Source: Pseudoduganella violacea
Lineage (GTDB): Bacteria; Pseudomonadota; Gammaproteobacteria; Burkholderiales; Burkholderiaceae_D
Direction: 5' to 3'
Assembly (NCBI RefSeq): GCF_014191875.1
Contig: NZ_JACHXD010000006.1
Coordinates: 208,955 to 272,954, forward strand
Length of the DNA: 64,000 bases
The notes beneath the pieces were generated by a model. The model was given only the letters and a program-made list of their open reading frames with translations. It did not search any database and was not told the origin of the DNA. Shown here in pieces: positions 37,745 to 48,620 of the stretch (the first letter of the stretch is position 1; every line of letters begins with the position of its first letter). The translations under genes and the position numbers were made by a program.

Positions 37745-38595
37745 AGTATCTGCAAGGCGAGCCGCACGCGCTGCCGGGCAACCACCAGCCGCTGGCCAGC
37801 TATGAGGCGCGCCATTTCCTGTTCGCGGTGGAGGCGGGCGTGGCGACGCTGACCCTGAACCGCCCCGAGCGCAAGAACCCGCTGACCTTCGATTCCTACG
37901 CCGAGCTGCGCGAGCTGTTCCGCGCGCTGGCCTATGCCGGCGATGTGAAAGCCATCGTCATCAACGGCGCGGGCGAGAATTTCTGTTCGGGCGGCGACGT
38001 GCACGAGATCATCGGCCCGCTGACCAGGCTCGACATGCCCGGCCTGCTGGCCTTCACGCGCATGACGGGCGATGTGGTGAAAGCCATGCGCGCCTGTCCG
38101 CAGCCCATCGTGGCCGCCATCGACGGCGTGTGCGCCGGCGCCGGCGCCATGCTGGCCCTGGCTTCGGACATCCGCTACGGCACGGAGCGCAGCAAGACCG
38201 CCTTCCTGTTCACGCGCGTCGGCCTGGCCGGCTGCGATATGGGCGCCTGCGCCTTGCTGCCGCGCGTGATCGGCCAGGGCCGCGCCGCCGAATTGCTGTA
38301 CAGCGGCCGTTCCATGTCGGGCCTGGAAGGCGAGCGCTGGGGCTTCTTCAACAATCTGTACGCGCCGGAAGCGCTGCTGGCCGAGGCGCAGAATTTTGCG
38401 CGCAGCCTGGCGCAAGGCCCGACCTTCGCCCACGGCATGACCAAGAAGATGCTGCAGCAGGAGTGGAATATGGGCGTGGACGAAGCCATCGAGGCGGAAG
38501 CGCAGGCCCAGGCCATTTGCATGGCGACCAATGACTTCCACCGCGCCTACCACGCCTTCGTGGCGAAACAGAAACCGCGGTTCGAGGGGGATTGA
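37741..38595 (+). CDS. Enoyl-CoA hydratase family protein
   Basis: 284 residues from ATG 37741; the frame is open far upstream but ATG 37741 overlaps the MarR stop. The crotonase fold shows FSGGD-type oxyanion motif [11 protein letters not shown] near 83 and [17 protein letters not shown] near 135. The general base is not obvious from sequence alone. It likely hydrates or opens the ring of the CoA-bound intermediate made by the fused flavoprotein (inferred). Confidence 0.9.
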   Translation: MKYLQGEPHALPGNHQPLASYEARHFLFAVEAGVATLTLNRPERKNPLTFDSYAELRELFRALAYAGDVKAIVINGAGENFCSGGDVHEIIGPLTRLDMPGLLAFTRMTGDVVKAMRACPQPIVAAIDGVCAGAGAMLALASDIRYGTERSKTAFLFTRVGLAGCDMGACALLPRVIGQGRAAELLYSGRSMSGLEGERWGFFNNLYAPEALLAEAQNFARSLAQGPTFAHGMTKKMLQQEWNMGVDEAIEAEAQAQAICMATNDFHRAYHAFVAKQKPRFEGD

Positions 38596-38598
38596 GGC

Positions 38599-39786
38599 AT
38601 GGCCGATAAAGACTATCTGGGTTGGCCTTTCTTCGAGCCGCGCCACGCCGCGCTGGAACGGGAGCTCGACGCCTGGGCCGCAGAGCAGGTGCGCGCTGCG
38701 CATGGCGCGGATGTGGACAGCGCTTGCCGCCAACTGGTGCGCCAGCTGGGCGAGGCGGGCTGGCTGCGCCATGCGGTCGGCGGCAGCGCCCATGGCGGTG
38801 CGCTGGACGCCATCGATACGCGCGCCATCTGCCTGATCCGCGAAACCCTGGCGCGCCACAACGGCCTGGCCGATTTCGCCTTCGCCATGCAGGGCCTGGG
38901 TTCGGGCGCCATCAGCCTGTTCGGCGATGCGGCGGCCCGGCAGGCCTGGCTGCCGCGCGTGGCGCGCGGCGAGGCGATTGCCGCCTTTGCGCTGTCCGAA
39001 CCGCAGGCCGGTTCCGACGTCGCCGCCATGCAGTGCGCCGCCGCGCGCGAGGGCGACAGCTATGTGCTGAACGGCGAGAAGACCTGGATCTCGAACGGCG
39101 GCATCGCCGATTTCTACGTGGTGTTCGCGCGCGACGGCGCGGCCGAAGAAGCCCAGGGCACTCAGGCGCGCGGCACGCGCGGCATCAGCGCCTTCATCGT
39201 GCCGGCCGATGCGCCAGGCCTGGAAATCGCCGAACGCATCCAGGTGATCGCGCCGCATCCGTTGGCGCGCCTGCGCTTTGACAACTGCCGCATCCCGGCC
39301 GCGATGCGCCTGGGTGAGGCGGGGCAGGGCTTCAAGGTGGCGATGGCCACGCTCGACGTGTTCCGCACCTCGGTGGCGGCGGCGGCCCTGGGCTTCGCGC
39401 GCCGCGCGTTCGACGAGGCGCTGGCCCATGCGCGCCAGCGGCCCATGTTCGGCCAGACTTTGGCCGACTTCCAGCTGACCCAGGCCAAGCTGGCGCAGAT
39501 GGCCACCGCCATCGACAGCGCGGCGCTGCTGACCTACCGCGCCGCCTGGCAGCGCGACCAGGGCCGCAAGGTGACGAAGGAGGCGGCCATGGCCAAGATG
39601 ACGGCCACCGAAACGGCGCAGCAGGTGATCGACGCCGCCGTGCAGATGTTCGGCGGCCTGGGCGTGGTCAGCGAGCATCCCGTGGAGCGCCTGTACCGCG
39701 AAATCCGCGCGCTGCGCATTTACGAAGGCGCCACCGAAGTCCAGCAATTAATCATCGCGCGCGAGCTGCTGCGCGAGGCGGCTTAA
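38599..39786 (+). CDS. Acyl-CoA dehydrogenase family protein
   Basis: 395 residues. The central FAD/substrate region [16 protein letters not shown] is near 135 and [23 protein letters not shown] near 155. The C-terminal [18 protein letters not shown] carries the catalytic Glu region of the family. It follows the hydratase by 3 bp. It would desaturate an acyl-CoA in the lower part of the aromatic pathway. Confidence 0.92.
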   Translation: MADKDYLGWPFFEPRHAALERELDAWAAEQVRAAHGADVDSACRQLVRQLGEAGWLRHAVGGSAHGGALDAIDTRAICLIRETLARHNGLADFAFAMQGLGSGAISLFGDAAARQAWLPRVARGEAIAAFALSEPQAGSDVAAMQCAAAREGDSYVLNGEKTWISNGGIADFYVVFARDGAAEEAQGTQARGTRGISAFIVPADAPGLEIAERIQVIAPHPLARLRFDNCRIPAAMRLGEAGQGFKVAMATLDVFRTSVAAAALGFARRAFDEALAHARQRPMFGQTLADFQLTQAKLAQMATAIDSAALLTYRAAWQRDQGRKVTKEAAMAKMTATETAQQVIDAAVQMFGGLGVVSEHPVERLYREIRALRIYEGATEVQQLIIARELLREAA

Positions 39787-39800
39787 ACAAGGAACCGAGC

Positions 39801-40205
39801 ATGCAGATACTTCAACCTCCGGGCTGGCCCCGCCCGCGCGGCTATGCCAACGGCATCGCCGCCCGCGGCAAGCAAGTCTTCGTCAGCGGCATGGTGGGCT
39901 GGGATGAGCAGGGGCGCTTCCAGACCAGCGACTTCGCCGGCCAGGTGCGTCAGGCCCTGCTGAATATCATCGCGGTACTCGCCGAAGCAGGCGCCGGGCC
40001 GGAGCATATTGTGCGCATGACCTGGTATGTGGTCGATAAAATAGAGTATGTGGCGGCGTACCGCGCAATTGGCCAGATCTACCGGGAACTGGTCGGCGCC
40101 CACTATCCCGCCATGAGCGCGATCGAAGTCAGCGCTCTTATTGAAGATCAGGCCAAGGTCGAAATCGAAGTCACGGCTGTTGTGCCGGATATGCTAAATT
40201 GCTGA
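39801..40205 (+). CDS. Rid-family protein lacking the RidA arginine
   Basis: 134 residues of the YjgF/RidA fold (YANGIAARGKQVFVSGMVGWDEQGRF, MTWYVVDKIEYVAAYRAIG). Archetypal RidA has an essential Arg in ARSCVEVARLP; here the matching stretch is AMSAIEVSALI, with Met instead of Arg. It therefore belongs to the Rid groups that lack 2-aminoacrylate deaminase chemistry. It closes the aminobenzoyl-CoA-type operon, where a Rid protein is also present in the Azoarcus clusters. A role on an enamine intermediate is inference. ATG 39801 follows AAGGAACC. Confidence 0.9.
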   Translation: MQILQPPGWPRPRGYANGIAARGKQVFVSGMVGWDEQGRFQTSDFAGQVRQALLNIIAVLAEAGAGPEHIVRMTWYVVDKIEYVAAYRAIGQIYRELVGAHYPAMSAIEVSALIEDQAKVEIEVTAVVPDMLNC

Positions 40206-40283
40206 AAAAACATTCACGCATGGCAAACAAAAAAAACAACATGTTATAGTTGGAAACATTTCTTGTTGTTAAAGGTGCCTATC

Positions 40284-41000
40284 ATGCAGAAACTCTTTCC
40301 ATCCACTGTCACCGCCAGCCTGCTGGCGGTTTCTCTGTTGGTTGCCAGCACCGGCGCCGCCGCCGCCACAACCCTGCTCAGTGCCAAGGAGCAGGCCCAG
40401 TTGTCCGCCTGGCTGGGCGAGGGCAGCATTGCGCTGACCAATATTTATACTAAAGCAGCAGGCCATACCGCGAAGGATTTTCATGCGGCGGTGGATGGCC
40501 GGGGGCGCACTTTTTCCGTCATGCAGGCAACGGACAGCAATGGCCAAACCTGGCTGGTGGGGGGCTACAATCCGCAGAGCTGGACTTCGTCCGGCGCCTA
40601 CAATGTGACCGAGAACCAGGCTGACCGCAAGGCCTTCCTCTTCAATCTGACCAGCGGCAAGCTGCACCGTCAGACGCCGAAGGCGAATGGCCTGGATGCG
40701 GTGGGCGCCTACCAGACCTATAACGACGCGAAATATGGTCCGACGTTCGGCTGGGGACATGATCTGTATGTGCCGGATGACCTGACGCACGGCGGCTATT
40801 CCTTGATGTACTCCTACATCAATCCCTATGCGCCCGATACCAACGCCAGTTTGCTGAACGGTGCGCCGTTCAATGGGTTTAACGTCACCTACGGCGCCAT
40901 TGAAGTTTATAACATTGCCGCCGTACCGGAACCTGCCGCGTATGGCATGCTGCTGCTCGGAATGGGACTGTTGGGCTGGGTGGCGCGGCGCAAGGCTTAA
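40284..41000 (+). CDS. PEP-CTERM sorting domain protein
   Basis: 238 residues from ATG 40284, preceded by AAAGGTG; a TTG at 40263 is an alternative. A signal peptide (FPSTVTASLLAVSLLVASTGAAAA) is followed by a unique extracellular domain with TNIYTKAAGHTAKDFHAAVDGRGRTFSVMQ and WLVGGYNPQSWTSSGAYN, reminiscent of TLDc-like folds. The C-terminus is a complete tripartite sorting tag: VPEPAAYG motif, hydrophobic helix and Arg/Lys tail (RRKA). It should be cut by an exosortase; XrtB is encoded 10 kb downstream. Function of the domain is unknown. Confidence 0.9.
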   Translation: MQKLFPSTVTASLLAVSLLVASTGAAAATTLLSAKEQAQLSAWLGEGSIALTNIYTKAAGHTAKDFHAAVDGRGRTFSVMQATDSNGQTWLVGGYNPQSWTSSGAYNVTENQADRKAFLFNLTSGKLHRQTPKANGLDAVGAYQTYNDAKYGPTFGWGHDLYVPDDLTHGGYSLMYSYINPYAPDTNASLLNGAPFNGFNVTYGAIEVYNIAAVPEPAAYGMLLLGMGLLGWVARRKA

Positions 41001-41021
41001 GTGCGGAGGGGGGGGGCGGTT

Positions 41022-41096
41022 TGGTCCCCCCGACTGGAATCGAACCAGTATCCCACGCTTAGGAGGCATGTGCACTATCCATTGTGCTACGGGGAG
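41022..41096 (-). tRNA. tRNA-Arg (anticodon CCT)
   Basis: The minus strand folds into a full cloverleaf of about 75 nt. It has acceptor CTCCCCG paired with CGGGGGG (one G-U) and a D stem GCAC/GTGC. The anticodon stem is CATGC/GCGTG around loop CTCCTAA (anticodon CCT), and the T arm is ACTGG-TTCGATT-CCAGT. The CCA end is encoded. It reads AGG codons, which are rare in such GC-rich genomes. Confidence 0.95.
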
Positions 41097-41230
41097 GACG
41101 CAAGGCGAGCGCAATTATAGCTGACAGATCGGCAAATGTTAGTAGCAATTGCGCGCTGCCGGTACAATGGCGGTTTCGATCATCCCCAGCCGCCCGCCGA
41201 CCGCAGCAGGGCGGCGTTTCTGAATCCGCT

Positions 41231-43141
<1,911 letters not shown>

Positions 43142-43246
43142 GTTAGCTGATGAGATGAAAGATTTCTTTTCTACATCATTCGTGCGCTGCACCAGCGCAT
43201 AATATTGTAATATCTGCAAACTCCGCAACGGAACCGCAGATATCGC

Positions 43247-43978
43247 ATGAAAACCCAGCAGTCAGACCCTACCCGGCCGGCCGCCGCGCAGCCAGCCGGG
43301 CCGGACAGCGCGCCCGCGCGGCAGCCGGCGCTGGTCCGCATTCTTCCCTTTGCCGCGTACATGGCCTGCATCGCCATCGCCGACCTGCTCGACCGTTTTG
43401 GCCTGGCGGCGGCGGAACTGCGCTGGCTGTATGCAGTCAAAATCGGCGTCGTGCTGGCGCTGCTGTTCGCTTGCCGCCGCCATTACCGCGAGCTGGCGTG
43501 GCAGCCGCTGGGCGCGCGCGGCTGGCTGGCGGCCGTGGCCAGCGGCTTGCTGGTGCTGCTGCTGTGGGTCCATCTGGATGCGGCGTGGATGCAGATCGGC
43601 ACGCCGGCCGGCTTCGACCCGCGCGGCGCCGGCGGCCAGATCGACTGGCCGCTGGCCTTGGTGCGCATTGCCGGCGCGGCCCTGGTGGTGCCGCTGATGG
43701 AAGAGTTGTTCTGGCGCTCCTTCCTGCTGCGCTGGCTGGAGCGGGCCGATTTCCTGAAAGTGAACCCCGCGCACGTAAAATTTAAAGCTTTTATTGTCAC
43801 GGTGATATTATTCGGCCTCGAACACCATTTGTGGTTCGCCGGCATGGTGGCTGGCGCCGCCTATGGCCTCGTATACATGCGCAGCCAGAACCTGTGGTCG
43901 CCCATCATTGCCCATGCCGTCACCAATGGCGGCCTGGGGGTTTGGGTATTGATGACGGGTAATTGGTCTTTCTGGTAA
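43247..43978 (+). CDS. CAAX prenyl protease-related protein of exosortase loci
   Basis: 243 residues with about six membrane helices. The CPBP/Abi glutamic protease core is present: EE at 152-153 (MEELFWRSF), His193-His194 (GLEHHLWFAG) and His223 with Asn227 (IIAHAVTNGG). A CAAX-protease-like protein of this type is a recurring member of PEP-CTERM/exosortase polysaccharide loci, and here it opens the eps region. Its substrate is unknown. The following EpsL gene begins about 30 bp after its stop. Confidence 0.87.
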   Translation: MKTQQSDPTRPAAAQPAGPDSAPARQPALVRILPFAAYMACIAIADLLDRFGLAAAELRWLYAVKIGVVLALLFACRRHYRELAWQPLGARGWLAAVASGLLVLLLWVHLDAAWMQIGTPAGFDPRGAGGQIDWPLALVRIAGAALVVPLMEELFWRSFLLRWLERADFLKVNPAHVKFKAFIVTVILFGLEHHLWFAGMVAGAAYGLVYMRSQNLWSPIIAHAVTNGGLGVWVLMTGNWSFW

Positions 43979-44007
43979 GCGGCAAGCATCTACTCAATAG
44001 AAAAAAT

Positions 44008-45246
44008 ATGACACTTTCTTCAACCATGAGCAAGCGCCGCGGCGCGCTGCGTGTGCTGCCGCTGGCCCTGCTGGCCGCGCTGGCCGCGCTGGCGCAGGGG
44101 GCGGCGCACGCGGCCATCAGCGACACCCTCCACCCCTTTGTCTCCCTGGGTTATACCCATGACGACAATCTGCTGCGCCTGCCGGATGGCGTGCCGGGCC
44201 TGAAGGGGCCGCGCGGCGACAATATGCGCCAGGTGCAGGCCGGCTTGCTGCTGGAGCGGCCGATCGGACGGCAAAAGCTGACGGCTTCCGCTAAAGTTTC
44301 ACGCGTAACTTTCGATCACTACGATCAACTCGATTATAATGGCAAGGATTTTTCCGCCGACCTGGCTTGGCAGCTAGGCAACCATCTGGATGGTCATATC
44401 GGGACGACCTATAACCAGACCCTGACCCCGTTCACGGATTACCACACCGACGAGCGCAATCTGCGCACGCAGCGGCGGCATTACGTGGATGGCGGCTGGC
44501 GCTTTCATCCGAGCTGGCGTTTGCGCGCCGGTTTCAGCCGCTACAAGTACAACTATGATCTGCGGGCGCAAAGCGTGAATGACCGCACCGAGGATCTGGC
44601 CGAGGCCGGCATCGATTACCTGGCGCCCAGCGGCAGCCGCATCGGCCTGGTGGCGCGCAAGCTCAAGGGGAAATACCAGAATCCCCGGCTGCTGAACGGC
44701 CGGCCGGCCTTCGGCACCAGCTGGGACCAGGATGAAATCAAGGCCAATGTGTACTGGCTGGCCAGTGGCGTGACCCAGGTGACGCTGCTGGCGGGCTGGG
44801 CGCGCCGCAACTATGACTTCTTCCCGCAGCGCGAATCGAGCGGGTTGAACGGCCGGGTCCGGGTCGACTGGCGCCCGCTGGGCAAGCTGCGCTTCGCGGC
44901 CCAGGGCTGGCGCGAGTTCGCGGCGGTCGAAAGCGCCTTTTTCAGCAATAGCTTGAACCGTGGCGGCAGCCTGGAGGGCACCTGGGATATATCGGCCAAG
45001 CTGCAAGCGACGGCCTCGACCCGGCGCGACCGGCGCCGTTTCGAAACCCTGGGCGGGGTGGCCTTGCCCACCGGGGATAGCGGCGATGCGATCCGCTATA
45101 ACGCGCTGGGTCTGATGTATGCGCCCCAGCCTTCGGTCCAGATCGGCGTGAATGCCTTCCAGGAACGCCGGACCGGCAATGCTTTGGTAGGTACGGGTTC
45201 GTTTAAGGCGAATGGTGTGTCGGTAACGGCCAGCGCACAGTTTTAA
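44008..45246 (+). CDS. epsL: Exopolysaccharide outer-membrane beta-barrel protein EpsL
   Basis: 412 residues from ATG 44008 (a second ATG at 44026 is possible; no clear Shine-Dalgarno for either). A signal peptide ends near AAHAAIS. The mature chain alternates polar and aromatic residues in beta strands (FVSLGYTHDDNLLRLPDG at the N-terminus; SVTASAQF at the C-terminus, ending in Phe), which indicates an outer-membrane barrel. It corresponds to the EpsL family linked to exosortase-type EPS loci and probably provides the export channel or its support. Confidence 0.85.
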   Translation: MTLSSTMSKRRGALRVLPLALLAALAALAQGAAHAAISDTLHPFVSLGYTHDDNLLRLPDGVPGLKGPRGDNMRQVQAGLLLERPIGRQKLTASAKVSRVTFDHYDQLDYNGKDFSADLAWQLGNHLDGHIGTTYNQTLTPFTDYHTDERNLRTQRRHYVDGGWRFHPSWRLRAGFSRYKYNYDLRAQSVNDRTEDLAEAGIDYLAPSGSRIGLVARKLKGKYQNPRLLNGRPAFGTSWDQDEIKANVYWLASGVTQVTLLAGWARRNYDFFPQRESSGLNGRVRVDWRPLGKLRFAAQGWREFAAVESAFFSNSLNRGGSLEGTWDISAKLQATASTRRDRRRFETLGGVALPTGDSGDAIRYNALGLMYAPQPSVQIGVNAFQERRTGNALVGTGSFKANGVSVTASAQF

Positions 45247-45262
45247 TGGCATTAAGTAAAAA

Positions 45263-46645
45263 ATGACGGTTAACGATATTCCTCTGATTTCCTTCTTCCA
45301 GCGCGTGCTGGATCCGCTGATCATTATGGGCACGCTGTATGTGGCCGCGATGCTGTTCGGCGAACCCTTTACCGGCTACTCGCTGGTGCTGATGATCCTG
45401 GCCTTCTTCATCTCGTCGGCGGTATACCAGCATGTCGACCCCTACCGCACCTGGCGCAGCGGCCGCATGCTGGCGTATTCGCGCGATATGTTCGTGGGCT
45501 GGATCGTGACGGCCCTGATCCTGGTCTTCCTCGGTTCGGTCAGCGGCCTGGCTTACCACTACGACGAGGACGTGGTGCTGGCCTGGTTCGTCGCCACCCC
45601 CTTCGTGCTGCTGTTTAGCCACCTGGCGGCGCGCAAGCTCGGTTCCGACCCGGCCGAGCCGAGCGAGGTGCGTTCCGTGCTGATCATCGGCGCCAACGAC
45701 GTCGGCCTGAAATTCGCGCGCACCATCGAGCGCCACCCGAACCTGTTCATGCAGGTCAAGGGCTTCTTCGACGACCGCACGGAAGACCGCCATCCGGCCG
45801 AACTGAAGCATCCGATGCTGGGCAAGATGGCCGACGTGGCCGCCTATGTGCGCGAAAACAATGTGAAGATGATCTTTATCAGCACGCCGATCTCGGCCCA
45901 GCCGCGCATCCGCAAGCTGCTCGACGATTTGCAGGACACCACGGCCTCGGTCTACTTCCTGCCCGATATCTATGTGTTCGACCTGATGCAGGCGCGTTTC
46001 GACAATGTCGGCGGCATGCCCGTGATCGCCATCTGCGAAACCCCGTTCACCGGCTTTAACAGCATGGTCAAGCGCGCCAGCGACATCGTGCTGGCGGCCC
46101 TGATCCAGCTGCTCCTGCTGCCGATCATGGCGGTGATCGCGCTGGCCGTGAAGCTCAGCTCGCCCGGCCCCATCATCTTCCGCCAGCGCCGCTACGGCCT
46201 GTACGGCGAGCAGATCATCGTCTACAAATTCCGCTCGATGACGGTGGCCGAGGATGGCGCGAAAGTGGTGCAGGCGACCAAGAACGACCAGCGCGTGACG
46301 CGCGTCGGCGCCTTCCTGCGCAAGACTTCGCTCGACGAGCTGCCGCAGTTCATCAATGTGCTGCAAGGCCGCATGAGCATCGTCGGGCCGCGCCCGCACG
46401 CGGTGGCGCACAATGAGCAGTACCGCAAGCTGATCAAGGGCTATATGCTGCGCCACAAGGTCAAGCCGGGCATCACCGGCTGGGCCCAGGTCAATGGCCT
46501 GCGCGGCGAAACCGAGACGCTCGACAAGATGGAAGCGCGCATCCGCTTCGACCTGGACTATTTGCGCAACTGGTCGCTGTGGCTGGACTTGTGGATTGTC
46601 ATGAAAACCGTGAAAGTGGTGCTGGACCGCGAAAACGCCCACTAA
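45263..46645 (+). CDS. Undecaprenyl-phosphate sugar phosphotransferase (priming enzyme)
   Basis: 460 residues. The N-terminal half has four to five membrane helices and a Rossmann-like region ([20 protein letters not shown]). The C-terminal half is the bacterial sugar transferase domain with [61 protein letters not shown] and [10 protein letters not shown]. It transfers a hexose-1-phosphate (commonly glucose) to undecaprenyl phosphate to start the repeat unit. This is the WcaJ/EpsB-type enzyme of the locus; a distinct gene symbol is left open. Confidence 0.92.
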   Translation: MTVNDIPLISFFQRVLDPLIIMGTLYVAAMLFGEPFTGYSLVLMILAFFISSAVYQHVDPYRTWRSGRMLAYSRDMFVGWIVTALILVFLGSVSGLAYHYDEDVVLAWFVATPFVLLFSHLAARKLGSDPAEPSEVRSVLIIGANDVGLKFARTIERHPNLFMQVKGFFDDRTEDRHPAELKHPMLGKMADVAAYVRENNVKMIFISTPISAQPRIRKLLDDLQDTTASVYFLPDIYVFDLMQARFDNVGGMPVIAICETPFTGFNSMVKRASDIVLAALIQLLLLPIMAVIALAVKLSSPGPIIFRQRRYGLYGEQIIVYKFRSMTVAEDGAKVVQATKNDQRVTRVGAFLRKTSLDELPQFINVLQGRMSIVGPRPHAVAHNEQYRKLIKGYMLRHKVKPGITGWAQVNGLRGETETLDKMEARIRFDLDYLRNWSLWLDLWIVMKTVKVVLDRENAH

Positions 46646-46820
46646 TTCCCCTTTATTAACAATAATTTAAGCCGGATCAGCAGGCAGCAGTGTATAGTCG
46701 CGCACTGTTGACTCGGCGTTGTATTTTTGTCTCGCTTGTGATATTTTTGCAAATATTTTTGGTGCGTACTTTCCTGGCACGGTGCAGGGGCGCAATCAAT
46801 CCTGGAGGAATAAATTGACT

Positions 46821-47759
46821 ATGATTAAAACAAACAGGAAAGTGCTGTGCACCGCGCTGGTGCTGGTGCTGGCGGCCGGCCTGAGCGCCTGCGGCAGCAA
46901 GGAAAAGAAGGCGGGCCAAGCCCTGGCCAGCGTCAATGGCGAAGAAATCACCGTGCTGCAGCTGAATGAAGAACTGCAGCGCGCCGGCGTGCAGGCAGCC
47001 CAGCAGGAAGAGGCCAGCAAGCAATTGCTGGAAGCGCTGATCGACCGCCAGCTGCTGCAGAACGAGGCGCAGAAGGAAAAGATCGACCGCGACCCGAAAG
47101 TGCAGCAAGCCATCGAACGCGCCAAGGCCCTGATCGTGGCCCAGGCGTATATGCAAAAGCGGGTCGGCAATATCGCCCGTCCCACCAAGGAGGAGGTGGA
47201 AGCCTACTTCAAGCAGCATCCGGAATTCTTTGCCAACCGCAAGGCCTTCGATCTGCGCCAACTGGTGATCGCCAGCGAAGACATGAACGACGAGCTGAAG
47301 GCGGCCATGGACCAGGCCAAGTCGCTGGACGAGGTGGCGGCGTGGATGGACGGCCACAAGGTCAAGTACGCGCGCGCCCAGGTGGTGCGCAGCAGCGCCG
47401 ACCTGCCGCCTGAACTGAGCGGCAAGCTGCTGGCCATGCCGAAGGGCCAGCTGTTCATCATCCGCGAAGGCGCGCGCACCATGCTGATGGCGATCGCCGA
47501 CACCAAGGAGGCGCCGGTGACGCTGGACGTGGCTTCGCAGCAGATCGAACAATTCCTGTTCAATAAGAAGAACAAGGAAGCGGCCGACGCCGAAGTGAAG
47601 CGTCTGCGCACCAGCGCCAAGATCGAGTATCTGGGCAAGCAGAAAGCGCCGGCCGCGGCGCCGGCTGCGCCGCTGGCTGCACCGGCGGCCGCCGAAGGCG
47701 CGGCCGCGGCCGACCCGCTGGGCAGTTCCGCCGAGCGCGGCGTGGCAGGACTGAAATAA
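46821..47759 (+). CDS. epsD: EpsD-family peptidyl-prolyl isomerase lipoprotein
   Basis: 312 residues from ATG 46821; a TTG at 46815 is closer to the SD GGAGGA. A lipoprotein signal ends with lipobox LSAC (residues about 17-20). It is SurA-like: an N-terminal helical region with ASVNGEEITVLQLNEEL, then a parvulin-like segment from about 140 that is short and poorly conserved. The C-terminus is an Ala-rich low-complexity tail. EpsD-family proteins occur only with exosortase-type EPS loci and probably help assemble the envelope export complex. The gap before it (175 bp) is the longest within the first part of the locus and may hold a promoter. Confidence 0.87.
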   Translation: MIKTNRKVLCTALVLVLAAGLSACGSKEKKAGQALASVNGEEITVLQLNEELQRAGVQAAQQEEASKQLLEALIDRQLLQNEAQKEKIDRDPKVQQAIERAKALIVAQAYMQKRVGNIARPTKEEVEAYFKQHPEFFANRKAFDLRQLVIASEDMNDELKAAMDQAKSLDEVAAWMDGHKVKYARAQVVRSSADLPPELSGKLLAMPKGQLFIIREGARTMLMAIADTKEAPVTLDVASQQIEQFLFNKKNKEAADAEVKRLRTSAKIEYLGKQKAPAAAPAAPLAAPAAAEGAAAADPLGSSAERGVAGLK

Positions 47760-47802
47760 GCGCCGGCAGGCGCGGCGAATTCATAAATAGATAGGACAAA
47801 AA

Positions 47803-48591
47803 ATGAAACGATTGATGATGTGGATGACGGCGCTGCTGCTGTCGCTGGCCGCCGGTGTGGCGGGCGCGGCCGACAGCCCGCTGGGGCCGGGCGACGTGCT
47901 CAAGATTTCCGTGTACGGCAGTCCCGACCTGGGCCTGGAAACCAAGGTCACGGAAAGCGGCCAGATCACCTTCCCGCTGCTGGGCCAGGTGGACGTGGGC
48001 GGCCTGAGCGTGGCCGCGGCCGAGAAGAAAATCGGCGGCCTGCTCGAAGGCGGCGGTTATATCCGCAAGGCCCAGGTCAATATCCTGGTGACGGCCCTGC
48101 AGAGCGCGCAGATTTCGGTGCTGGGCCAGGTGAACCGTCCCGGCCGCTATCCGCTCGACGGCAAGCGCAGCATCATGGAAATGCTGGCCCTGGCCGGCGG
48201 CCTGGGCGCGGAAGGCGGCGACAGCGTGACCTTGATCCGCAAGCGCAACGGTGCGACCACCAAGGAAAGCGTGGACATCGTGGAAATGGTGCGCAATGGC
48301 GACCTGAACCGTGACCTGGAACTGGGCGCCAACGACGTCATCTACGTCGAGCGTGCGCCGCGCTTCTATATCTATGGCGAAGTGCAGCGTCCCGGCGCCT
48401 TCCGTCTGGAACGCGCCATGACCGTGCTGCAAGCCCTGTCCGTGGGCGGCGGCCTGACCCCGCGCGGCACCGAGCGCGGCATGCGCATCAAGCGCCGCGA
48501 CGCCAGCGGCAAGCTGCAGATCATCGACGCCAAGCACGACGATGTGCTGCAGATGGATGACGTGGTGTACGTCAAAGAAAGCTGGTTCTGA
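47803..48591 (+). CDS. epsE: Polysaccharide export protein EpsE (Wza-like)
   Basis: 262 residues with a signal peptide ending AGAAD. The polysaccharide export domain (LGPGDVLKISVYGSPDLGLETKVTESGQITFPLLG) and two SLBB-like repeats (ISVLGQVNRPGRYPLDG; FYIYGEVQRPGAFRLERAMTVLQAL) identify an outer-membrane export channel. The absence of a lipobox suggests it relies on another component, perhaps EpsL, for outer-membrane anchoring. Confidence 0.92.
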   Translation: MKRLMMWMTALLLSLAAGVAGAADSPLGPGDVLKISVYGSPDLGLETKVTESGQITFPLLGQVDVGGLSVAAAEKKIGGLLEGGGYIRKAQVNILVTALQSAQISVLGQVNRPGRYPLDGKRSIMEMLALAGGLGAEGGDSVTLIRKRNGATTKESVDIVEMVRNGDLNRDLELGANDVIYVERAPRFYIYGEVQRPGAFRLERAMTVLQALSVGGGLTPRGTERGMRIKRRDASGKLQIIDAKHDDVLQMDDVVYVKESWF

Positions 48592-48620
48592 CCACCGCGC
48601 CATTTTGAAGAGAGCATGAC

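Noticed and set aside
40215-40240. Sigma-54 promoter before the PEP-CTERM gene (TGGCAAAC)
   Set aside because: No GC at the correct -12 position; the following bases are a run of A.
41022-41096. tRNA as attachment site of an integrated element
   Set aside because: No integrase gene or duplicated tRNA 3' end is visible nearby.
46770-46790. Sigma-54 promoter before epsD (TGGCACGG)
   Set aside because: The GC that would form the -12 element is 2 bp out of register (12-bp instead of 10-bp spacing).
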